NCBI GenBank assembly: GCA_029721435.1
Contig: CM056581.1
Coordinates: forward strand, 73,580,712 to 73,644,711
From: Gymnothorax reevesii
Lineage: Eukaryota > Chordata > Actinopteri > Anguilliformes > Muraenidae
DNA length: 64,000 nt
Direction: 5' to 3'
Position numbers and translations under genes: made by a program. The notes under the pieces were generated by a model. That model worked only from the letters and a program-made list of their open reading frames with translations, was not told where the DNA came from and made no database searches. Shown in pieces: positions 55,368 through 64,000 of this stretch. Position 1 is the first letter of the stretch. Each line of letters opens with the position of its first letter.

Positions 55368-55700
55368 CTCAACCCCTCTTTTAACAGGGGTTTAGTTTCA
55401 GTTAACAGAAATGAAATACTAAATTAAGCCAAACTCTACATGTAATAAGCACTCCTAATAAGCCGGCTTGAGTTTATCTAGTCCCAGTACTATTAATATA
55501 CTAAACTAAAAATAACACAGGGCTTAGCTGAGAACCTAGATAAACCTGGGTCCAACGCCCAGGAGAGACTGGAGGAGGCGGGGCACTTCCAGTGGAAAAC
55601 TTAACTTTTAAATTCCAACCTAACCTAAGGGACGAGTCAAGTGACTGCTGTGCTACTAACTGAATACTAAATCTCAGATCCCCAGCCAAGAATGCAAACA

Positions 55701-58018
55701 GTACTTATCTAACTAGCTTGCCGCAAATACATCCAAGGGTAAGCGAAAAAAGAGTAAAGCCCCAGTTCCCTTGAATTTAAACGGACCAAATAAACAAGTC
55801 GTTTACTATGTGAGCGAATTAAACACGGTACTTCCCCCAACAAGCTGTCCTAAGCACCCTAACAAGCAGTTAAACTTTAATCAGCTGATCAAGGCACAGC
55901 AACCGGAGGAAAGTACAAAGGTAGGGTATTTACAATGTATTAACTCAGAAGAGCCCTTACATGATAATAAAATGCAAGACAGACAAAAACCCTGGTTGGG
56001 TTAATATTCAGCTTGGCAATGCGTTTATGCGGTAATGCAGTCAGGATAGAGAAAGAAGGGGACTAAAAAACCCCAATGAACATCAATATTTATTGGCTAG
56101 AAGACTGTATGAAAGGCAAGCAACCTAGTATGAACCAAGCCAGGCTATAGTTAGATATCCAGGTAATTTGATTATATTCTTGGCGTTGACAGCTTGCAAG
56201 GGTTCGTTTGCTAAATCAGCTACAGAATAAAAAAAAAACAAAAAAAAAAAACAGGCGGGTAGCTACCACAGTCCCTGAAAACTGTTTTACTTTGTATATC
56301 GCACAATTCACTTAGTTCGACAATTAGTTAGCATTTAATTTATTCTCTAAATTTAGCGTTTAAATGTATTTTACCTTACCTTACTTAGCTTTGCTCCCAG
56401 GAGACTGAAACCCCCCAAAAGACCCAAAAAAAAACCCTGTCGCCTTTGACCAGATTAGCGACTTAATTTGGCTGTTTGCTCACCGAGTTGTTACAGGGGG
56501 GAGAAGGGGAAAAATACGGGGGGAAGATTCTCCCTGTCTCTACTGCGACAAAGGTTATACCTCGGGAGCAAATCGTCTAATCTCTATTATTGTTTGAGTC
56601 TTGACACACACATTATTTTCAGAAAACCCCGTCAACAGAAACTTAAATTCCCAGCTTCAATCCGACACGACAGCGCCACAGCACAGCCAAGAGCAGTGTG
56701 TTACAAGAGCAGCAAAAAGATACATTGAAAAAAAAATATTTCAAGCAAAAACATGAACATAAGCAAAATATGATAAAATGTACTTCTATTTAGTTGTGTG
56801 GATGCATTCCTTAAGCCTTCTTAAAAATCAACGAATTCCAGCAAAAGCAACCTTGTTAACATCTCTGACCACACAGGATGCTTGAAAAAAAAGCCCTTAG
56901 GTCTTGAAAAGTAACAAAAAATATCAGCAGACTTCCTATCCCATATTGTACTGACATTTGTGTCTTGTTCTCATATTCTTGCAACTGTCAATATGTTACT
57001 ATAATCTATCTCAGTCAGCCGTTGATTGGAAAAAGAGACTTAGGCCAGCTTGTACTTACCACCAGTCCAGTCACATGGCACATGGTATGATTGTGTAATG
57101 CTGGCAAGGATTTGTTTGACGTTTTATAAATAAAATACACATGGATTAAGCCCTGCCACTGGCCAGCTTCTCAAAGCCGGTCAAAGAGAAAAATCTGTGA
57201 TGTCACAAACTGCCGAGAACAACACTAATCCACAGGAGCGTATTTGAGTACTGTTCTCACAGAATTGGAAGTAAAGAGCAAACACGGCATCCAGATCATT
57301 AGCCAGGAAAAAAGCAGAATACATTAAGGAGACAAGGTTGTCTGACACTTACAGCAGATATTTATACAAGTATACAACCTGTTAATGAGGAAGAGCTATG
57401 GCACTGCAAGGAGTACTGTTTACAAACAGAACGCCATCTTCCCTGCCTGTTTTGGGTGCTTGAATCTATGCACGTATATAAACACAAAATGTACCGTATG
57501 GGCTGGATTGTAAAATTACTGTTGAATGAGGAACGTTTCATATAGTGAGAAGCAGTATTTTCATTCATTTACCCATTGCTCATATCTTTTCCAGAATGAT
57601 CTATACCTCTCTGTCACTCGCAGGCTGTAATTGATCACACAAATTTGGGGACCCATACCTGTAAAAGGACTCCCTGGAAGAAGAGATGTTGTATCTCAAT
57701 GGGACCTTCCTGGCTAAAGGATTTTAAAAAAAAGACTTGTGGTTTTTCACAGCTGTCTTCACTATTTATTTTACCTAATTCCAATGACCGTGCACTCTTG
57801 CTCATGCATTTCTAAAAAAGAATCAAATTATGCAGCAAAAAAAAAATTATGCTAATGAGTACAGTTTTATTCAGCTTCACCAAAATTAGAATGATAATTT
57901 GGCTGTCTCAGCAAGAAAATGGATTATTGTACTTTTCCTCACCCAGTAGCGCAACGCAGCCAGGGCAAATACAACCTATGCTCTGGAAAACTAATACATT
58001 CTACAGTGGGAGATATCT
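55701..58018. other. No gene seen
   Basis: AT-rich sequence. The part to about 56450 may be CR1 5' UTR or promoter. A-rich runs lie near 56230-56252 and 57835-57846. No ORF with recognisable content. Confidence 0.5.
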
Positions 58019-58769
58019 GTGAGGTACCATTCAGGAACCACACGTGAGAGACAGGAATGCAAAAAACATGTGCCTTTAATGGAGTCCGAGTCAAAGCCAA
58101 AAAATACAAGAATTGCCAAGCCACAATTCAAAATCCAAAAACAGTGTCGATTAGACAGGCAGGGGTCAGAACCAGTAAGACAGATGAGCAAAGGTGCAAA
58201 AACTATAGGCAAAAAGTCATAGTCGATGAACAAATCCAAGGGTCATACACAGGGCATCCAAACACAGAAATCATAGTCATACAAAAAGGGTCAAAATCCA
58301 AAAAGACAAAACAGTACAAAAAGGGCAAGGCAAGAATCGAAGTCGGACAAACCAGTAGAAGAAAAACAATACTCAATGGCATACAAGGCGCTCTGCACAA
58401 TGAAAAATTGATCAATGTTCTGACAAGGAGCTGGCTGTGAAAAGACTGCTTAAATAGACGAGAGGGAAGTCACATGCTATGCAGGAAACAGGTGAACTGG
58501 ATCAAACAAATTACAATGGGAGAATCACATGAGGGAAACCCTAACCACGAAAATTGGTGAAAGCCAAGACACGGACAGAAATCACACAGACAGCCTATGA
58601 CATTTAAACAGCTCCGGTCAAGGAGTTCTAAGTGCACCGATAACGAGTGCAGGAAAGTAATTAATCACGTGCGAGAGATCTCGCAGAAACTCAGGGGAAG
58701 ACAGGTACAGCTGCGCAAGAAGCGGAGACTAGAACAGGGCGATTGCTGAGAGGGAATTAATATAAATTA
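58019..58769 (-). mobile_element. LTR and 3' region of the Gypsy element
   Basis: On the minus strand, after the integrase remnant, the text has a TATA-like CTATTTAAGCAGTC (complement at about 58449-58462) and, further on, ATTAAAGGCACATG (about 58065-58078), a plausible polyadenylation site. AAATCC/AAAAGG-rich sequence at 58080-58350 is typical of LTR U3/R text here. Exact LTR ends were not resolved. Confidence 0.5.
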
Positions 58770-58784
58770 GTAGCGGTGTCTGGA

Positions 58785-60012
58785 TGCAGCAGAGGTGTGA
58801 CTATTGATAGTATATTCTGCCCAGGGAAGTTGGTGATTCCAGGGGGAGGGGATCTTAAGGCAAATGCATCTGAGGACAGTTTCTATGCATTGATTGGCCC
58901 GCTCGGTCTGGCCGTTGGTCTGGGGATGATGTTATGGCCCCAATTTGTTATGACATATCGGACAGCAAGGGATGACAGATAAAATTGTAAAACTTTAACA
59001 GATTTAATGAAAAACAAGGCAATCAGAGATAGCAGATCTGGCCCCAGCCACGGGCTGACAGACAGACTGACAGAAACACACACACACACACACACACAGA
59101 CATGATCATTGCTTACCCTGGCCCCCTAGGGGAGGGGCCAGGTAAAAATACTGACCAAGACTGAAATATATGAGAGTCCCTTGGTAATTGAGATGGGGTT
59201 ATGTTGCGATCTCCTGGGACAGGAAAATGCTCCAACACAGGCAAAAATCCACAAAAAGCTTCACAGGTCTTGAAAAGAGTGACAGGTCTGGTCAAATGTA
59301 TCCTTCCACTATTTCTCCTAGCAATTTCTCCTACTACTTTACTCTCTCAATTCTTCTGTTTATATACTCTTTTCCAGCCCCCTCCCACCTTCCAGACTTT
59401 TTTTTCAATTCTCTGGGACTTCCCCTCTGAGGCATGCCCAGGACATGCCCAAAATCTACCTCCAGACTGGCTTAACAAAAAATGGTCAATACTGCCATCT
59501 AGTGGCTTTTTTTTCCCCACATTACAATGAAAACCCAATGATAAACTGACTGAAATCCCCAGTGAATTGCAGAATGCTTTCCAGAATTTAGCTGTGAATT
59601 GAGGTCCGGGATCGGAAGAGATGTCTGTGGGGATACCGTGTAACTTAATAACGTGGTGGATGATGAGGATGGCCGTTTCTTGGGCAGAGGGGAATTTTGT
59701 GAGGGGAATTAAGTGGACTACTTTGGAAAATCTGTTTACAACAGTGAGTATGGTAGTGAAGTGTTTGGATGGGGGAAGACCAGTAATGAAATCTAAGGCG
59801 ATGTGTGACCAAGGGCGGTGAGGAGTGGGCAGGGGTTGTAGTAAGCAATGTGGGGGTTGATGTGATAACTTTCCCTGGGCGCAGACCGAGCAGACAGAGA
59901 CATAACTCTGGACATCTTGATTAATGTCAGGCTACTAGAAATGGCGTGTGATGAAGTCAAGGGTACGACGGACTCCTGGATGACATGTTAGATGCATGCC
60001 TCCAGTCCAGGA
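58785..60012 (-). pseudogene. Gypsy integrase, split by solo LTR
   Basis: Right of the LTR the minus strand gives [14 protein letters not shown] (first Asp), [38 protein letters not shown] (second Asp) and FCNSLGISV. Left of the LTR it continues NGQTERANQCIETVLRC, the catalytic Glu block (58870-58925). The DDE set is therefore present but separated by 597 bp. Coding beyond the Glu block is lost within about 100 bp. Confidence 0.88.
58930..59526. mobile_element. Solo LTR, family 1 (copy 4)
   Basis: TGTTATGGCCCCAATTTG to CCACATTACA, flanked by perfect ATGA duplications (58926-58929 and 59527-59530). It is longer than the other copies because of extra sequence near 59030-59110, including a (CA)n run at 59079-59099. 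Confidence 0.9.
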
Positions 60013-61046
60013 CTCAGTGGTGCAGGTTAACAGAAACAAACAGACAGTGATCAGGACAAGCACTGGGTGCAGCAGAGTCATTTTGGGCAATTCTTACTAT
60101 ATTTTCAATACCCAATTCAATGGAATTGATAAAAGTTCCTTTAGGGAGAATGGTTTCAGTACTGGGCTCTTCAGTGTCTACCTCAAAGCATCGAGACCAG
60201 GCATCTGGCTTCACATTTTTGCTACCGGGGCGATAGGCCAGGTGGAAATTAAAACGAGAGGGCAGACTGGAGGCACTCCAGGTTCTTGTGGTCTGTCCAA
60301 ACGAGAAACGGAAGTTCAGCTCCAGCCACTGCCTCCACTCCTCTAACGCTAGCTTGACCGCTAACAGCTCGCGGTTGCCAATGTCATAATTGCATTCAGG
60401 TGACAGAAAAAGTAGGCACACGGGTGGATCTTGCTGTCCGCGGGCGATTTCTGGGAGAGGACCGCTCCAACTCCCACATTGGAGGCGTTAACTTCAACAA
60501 TGAACTGAAGCTTGGGATCAGGAATAGTTAGGATAGGGGCAGAGGTGAAGCGAGACTTGAGATCTTTAAAGGCTCTCTCAGACTATTGGAATTTTACTGG
60601 AAGTCAGAGCAGTCAGGGGTGCAGCAACAGAACTGTAATTACAAATAAACAGTCTGTAGAAATTAGCAAAACCCAGGAAGCATTGTCACAGAAGGAGGTG
60701 GTCTGGACAGAGAATTTGCATTTCTCAGCTTTGACAAACAGGCAATTTTGCAGCAAGCGCTTGAGGACTTGGCGGACATGGTGAGAGTGTTCTTCCTGTA
60801 ACTTAAAAAAAAAAAAAATCAGGATATCGTTAAGGTAGACAAAGACAAAATTGTTAATCATGACACGTAATACATCATTCACAAGATTCTGTAAGACTGC
60901 TGGGGCATTAGTAGGGCCAAAAGGAAAAACCAAATATTCCCAGTGTCCCGTGGGAGTGTTAAACGCTGTCTTCGATTCGTCCCCCTCCTGAATGTGGACA
61001 AGATGGAAGGCGTTTCATAAATCCAGCTTAGTATAGATCTTAGCTC
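60013..61046 (-). pseudogene. Gypsy reverse transcriptase (palm) and RNase H
   Basis: From 61046 down: [10 protein letters not shown], then TGA where the family has Arg, [38 protein letters not shown] and [10 protein letters not shown], where the usual catalytic YLDD is YLND. A T12 run follows. The connection and RNase H part includes [20 protein letters not shown] (60300-60370) and HLAYRPGSKNVKPDAWSR. Frames change between the blocks. The enzyme is dead. Confidence 0.87.
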
Positions 61047-61412
61047 CCTGGAGAAGGTTCCTCCAGAATTCCATAACCTGAAGGAGGTCTTCTCCAAATC
61101 TCGGGCCACCTGCTTTCCCCCACACAGACCCTATGACTGCACCATCGACCTTAAGCCAGGTACTATGCCCCCTAGAGGCCGTCTGTTTTCCCTGTCTCGC
61201 CCTGAAACTCTTGCTATGGAGAAATACCTTAGTAAGTCCATCGTGGCTGGTATCATTCGCCCCCCCTCATCTCCTGCTGGTGCTGGCTTCTTTTTTGTGG
61301 GAAAGAAAGACGGATCTTTACGGCCATGTATTAACTACATGGGACTTAACAAAATCACAATTAAGAATATATATCCTTTACCCCTCATGAATTCTGCCTT
61401 TGACCTTCTCCA
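61047..61412 (+). pseudogene. Inverted segment of Gypsy reverse transcriptase (fingers)
   Basis: On the plus strand, opposite to all neighbouring Gypsy coding, reads [79 protein letters not shown] and [14 protein letters not shown]. These are precisely the residues missing between the protease-side text (ending EEIPN, minus strand) and the palm (starting [10 protein letters not shown], minus strand). TGGAGAAGG at 61048-61056 and CCTTCTCCA at 61404-61412 form a 9-bp inverted repeat at the two breakpoints. Confidence 0.9.
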
Positions 61413-61860
61413 AGTTAGGAATCTCTTCAGAAAGGGGAGCAGGGACATGATCCAGAGCGTCACTAAGGCAGGACTGAGCACAATGAGGACTCCATCCCCT
61501 GATCTCGTTTTTACCCCAGTCGACTTCAGGCTGATGTTTGGCCATCCAGGGATGCCCTAGGATGACTGGGGTATGAGGAGACTGAATAAGATAAAGCCTA
61601 ATGGACTCTTAGTGGTTTCCTGAAATCCGTAGCTTGATGGGACTGGTGACATGGGTAATGTGACCAATGCACTGGCCATTGAGGGAGTTAGCAACTTGGT
61701 TGGGGTAGACTTCCTCCATAGGAATGCGCCATCTCCGGGCAGCTTCCTGGTCAATGAAGTTCTCCTCAGCCCCAGAGTCGATCAGAGCAGTTGTCTTCCT
61801 CCCTCCTCCACTCCACTCCAGGGAAACAGGAAAGCAGGTGCAGTTCTTTGAGGAGTGCTC
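61413..61860 (-). pseudogene. Gypsy aspartic protease and linker
   Basis: The minus strand reads TTALIDSGAEENFID, with DSG as the protease active site (about 61770-61790), then RRWRIPMEEVYPNQVANSLN, HVTSPIKLRISGNH, a stop, and [18 protein letters not shown]. It then runs up to EEIPN at the inversion breakpoint. One or two stops interrupt it. Confidence 0.85.
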
Positions 61861-62327
61861 GACAGGAGTAACACCCACTAACGCTCCCCTCCTTGTTAGT
61901 GGGCGTGGCTTTTTACTGGGGCACTGTGAGATGAAGTGTCCGGCTTGTCCGCAGTAAAAACAAACCCGATCTCTTCGCCTGCAATCCCTTTCCTCGCTCG
62001 TCAGCTTAGAACGACCCACCTGCATGGGCTCTGATTCGAGGGGAGGCTTGGGTTTAACATCAGGCATAGGCTAGAGAAGGGGTCATCACCGGAGGTTTAG
62101 GGTTCCTGGTACCATAGGTGGACCGTCTTTGCTCCTCCAGGCATGCGACAATTCAGATAGCCAGTACAATAATCCAGTTAAGGTCTTCGGGCAGATTGTG
62201 TGGGAGAAGCTCATCCTTTATCCGTTCAGACAGGCCGTTGATGAGGTGTCATAGAGCGCTCTTGCTTGCCATTTGTTATTAGTCGCCAGGGTCTGGAAAT
62301 CAATGGCATAGTCGGATACTGAGCGAC
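61861..62327 (-). pseudogene. Gypsy gag C-terminus with zinc knuckle
   Basis: The minus strand begins at 62327 with RSVSDYAIDFQTLATNN, DELLPHNLPEDLNW and the hinge, then after a stop MPDVKPKPPLESEPMQVGRS and the CCHC knuckle CFYCGQAGHFISQC (about 61925-61966). Gag is truncated on the N-terminal side by the insertion at 62328. Confidence 0.85.
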
Positions 62328-63080
62328 TGTTGTGTTTCGTGGTTCTGTGTGTTTTTCGTTAGTTTAATTTTAGGTTTATTTATTCTGTGATGTCAGTCTG
62401 ATGTCTAGTGTTGCACATTTCAGATTTCCCCGGTGTTATTCCAGTCCATGTCTTACCCAGGTATTGTCTTTGCTTTCTCCCCGGTCGCGTCATAGTTCGT
62501 CAGTTTTTGTCTTAATTGATTGTGACACGATTTCGGGTGATTTAATGGACTCTGGGTTTCAGCCTTCCTTCCGTTCTCGTATGCCAATTTCCCCTTGCTT
62601 TCCTATATTGACTAACATTACTAACAGTTCGTTGTTTTGCTAAAATTTACAAACCATACTAATATTGTATATAATACTAACCTACTAACGAGCACCCGGG
62701 ATTGTACAGCTGCACTTACTAATCGACTAATTACCTCTCCGCGTTCGCTCTGCTCTAGTTTCCGTATCTCGTTTCCTTAACTGGCTTAGCTATGCATTCT
62801 GCAGAACCTCTGCATTCTCATTATCTATTCTGGCTCTTACTCTGTACACTTAGGAGTCTTTTTTTAATTCAGTTTATTTGTCCCATTTAGGGGGAGTCTT
62901 GTGATCCGCGTCTTTGTGTTAATGTTTTTCCGTTACTTGTAATTGAGTTTCCCTCGTGTGATTACCCCTCGTTAATGATATTATTTTCAGCACCTGTATG
63001 CGAGCTATGTGTATCTCTCCCCTCCCCTTTATATTCCCGTGCAGCAGGCACAGAGACGAGACGGGACTTTGCCTTTGCCT
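62328..63080 (+). mobile_element. LTR-like region, start of a second LTR element
   Basis: It starts TGTTGTGTTTCGTGG exactly where Gypsy gag coding stops, so it looks like the left TG end of an inserted LTR. Its 62600-62740 part resembles the complement of 53290-53400 in the minus-strand LTR. TTTATATTCCCGTG near 63029 could be a TATA region. The right end and target duplication are not visible in the window. Confidence 0.55.
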
Positions 63081-63354
63081 ACGTTCCACTGCCTTTGTTC
63101 TGAGTATCCACGCACTTACAACCAGATGCGTGTGTTCCGGGGCCTGGACACTGTGTGGGCAGCGTCCAGCTGTAACTGGGATCCTCCCGAGCTTTTAGTA
63201 TCCGCTGCGCTCCCTGAACCATTTTGGCCAGCTGGATTTCCCGAGTTCCCTGTACCGCTATGCGATGTACCATCTGCGCCAACTGGATCTTCCGAGCCCC
63301 CTGTGCCTGCTGCTCTCCGTGATGTCTTCGTCCGAGTCACCTGACCCATACCGA
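63081..63354. other. Pro-rich open stretch leading into minisatellite
   Basis: A frame reads PAGFPEFPVPLCDVPSAPTG, but it runs into the non-triplet 50-bp repeat and I recognise no domain. More likely degenerate early units of the repeat than a gene. Confidence 0.4.
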
Positions 63355-63975
63355 GCTGTGTGCTCCCCGTGATGTCTTCGTCCGAGTCACCTGACTCTTC
63401 CCGAGCTGTGTGCGTCTGAGCTGTCCTCGTCCGACTCACCTGACCCATCCCGAGCTGTATGCTCTCCGTGATGTCCTCGTCTGAGTCACCTGACCCATCC
63501 CGAGCTGTGTGCTCTCCGTGATGTCTCCGTCCGAGTCACCTGACCCATCCCGAGCAGTGTGCTCTCCGTGACGTCTTTGTCCGAGTCACCTGACCCATCT
63601 CGAGCGGTGTGCTCTCCGTGATGTCTTCGTCCGACTCACCTGACCCATCCCGAGCTGTGTGCTCTCCGTGATGTCTTCGTCCGAGTCACCTGACCCATCC
63701 CGAGCTGTGTGCTCTCCGTGATGTCTTCGTCCGAGTTACCTGACCCATCCCGAGCTGTGTGCTCTCCGTGATGTCTTCGTCCGAGTCAGCTGACCCATCC
63801 CGAGCTGTGTGCTCTCCGTGATGTCTCCGACTGAGTCACCTGACCCATCCCGAGCTGTGTGCTCTCCGTGATGTCTTCGTCCGAGTCACCTGACCCACCC
63901 CGAGCTGTGTGCTCTCTGTGATGTCTTCGTCCGAGTCACCTGACCCTTCCCGAGCTGTGTGCGTCCGAGCTGTCC
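63355..63975. repeat. 50-bp minisatellite, about 12 units
   Basis: The unit contains GATGTCTTCGTCCGAGTCAC, CTGACCCATCCCGAGCTGTG and TGCTCTCCGT. Units are very similar, with scattered substitutions and one or two shortened copies near the ends. The 50-bp period shifts the reading frame each unit. The array reaches almost to the window edge. Confidence 0.92.
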
Positions 63976-64000
63976 TCGTCTCCAGTCGTCAGTCAGCCTG

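Larger units (their letters stand above)
53767..55700 (-). mobile_element. CR1 LINE, 5' portion (ORF1 end and endonuclease)
   Basis: Second CR1 copy of the same family as 9145-25648. It keeps the ORF1 esterase and the endonuclease but is cut at 53767, before the reverse transcriptase. Its uninterrupted sequence serves as the empty-site reference for the hAT and IS630-like insertions in the first copy. The 5' boundary is not clear; 55700 is approximate. Confidence 0.85.
58770..62327 (-). mobile_element. Gypsy LTR retrotransposon internal region, decayed
   Basis: Minus-strand order from 62327 down: gag tail, zinc knuckle, protease, reverse transcriptase (part inverted), RNase H, integrase. A solo LTR (58930-59526) splits the integrase. 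Frameshifts and stops are common. The right side is cut by the LTR-like region that starts at 62328. Confidence 0.88.

Noticed and set aside
58019..58440. 127-codon Lys-rich open frame
   Set aside because: It lies antisense in LTR sequence of the Gypsy element with no domain.
63009..63448. Overlapping open frames on both strands, Pro- or Gly/Thr-rich
   Set aside because: They run into a 50-bp tandem repeat and reflect its composition.

Overview
This is repeat-rich vertebrate genomic DNA, most likely from a ray-finned fish. The evidence is the element content: several Tc1-type DD34E transposons, CR1 and L2 LINEs with esterase ORF1s, an RNase H-bearing I-group LINE, hAT, Harbinger, ISL2EU-like, Merlin and IS630-like DNA transposons, Gypsy internal sequence and several solo LTRs. 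I found no convincing host protein-coding gene and no canonical RNA gene. Every protein-like signal I could place belongs to a mobile element. The species cannot be fixed from the sequence.

Layout. 1-4672: an apparently intact I-group LINE on the plus strand, cut by the window edge. 4673-9140: unassigned DNA, a tRNA-derived SINE fragment, a 118-bp near-perfect palindrome, a broken Merlin transposase and an L2 fragment. 9140-25648: one CR1 LINE (minus strand) split into three collinear pieces by two large insertions. The first, at 11386-21029, is a ZMYM-type hAT element with 8-bp target duplications. It itself holds a Tc1 element, a CR1/Rex-like LINE carrying a SINE, an ISL2EU-like fragment, and a Harbinger MITE that contains a hAT MITE that contains a solo LTR. 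The second, at 21138-25320, is an intron-containing IS630/Tc1/mariner-type transposon with TA duplications, which holds a second copy of the same Tc1 element.

25649-41790: an LTR fragment, a 146-bp tandem array flanked by short inverted repeats and rich in nuclear-receptor half-sites, four Tc1-type elements in different states of decay, a smaller element built like the 146-bp array, a solo LTR and a hAT MITE. 41796-51640: solo LTRs, hairpin elements, a possible TTAA-flanked element, a long-inverted-repeat element, a Tc1 remnant and unassigned DNA. 51798-55700: an L2 ORF1 and a CR1 ORF1 plus endonuclease on opposite strands, separated by an LTR fragment. 58019-62327: a decayed Gypsy element (minus strand) whose integrase is split by a solo LTR and whose reverse transcriptase carries a clean 350-bp inversion bounded by 9-bp inverted repeats. 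62328-64000: another LTR-like region and a 50-bp minisatellite.

The nested boundaries give a relative order of events: an inner element is younger than the one it splits. The most intact elements, and so probably the youngest, are the I-group LINE and the Tc1 pair at 12364-13871 and 22716-24225. Nothing here looks like a wholly new biological system. The best leads are the 146-bp nuclear-receptor-motif array and its smaller relative, the Gypsy inversion, the AUG-less ORF2 of the LINE and the five-deep insertion stack.
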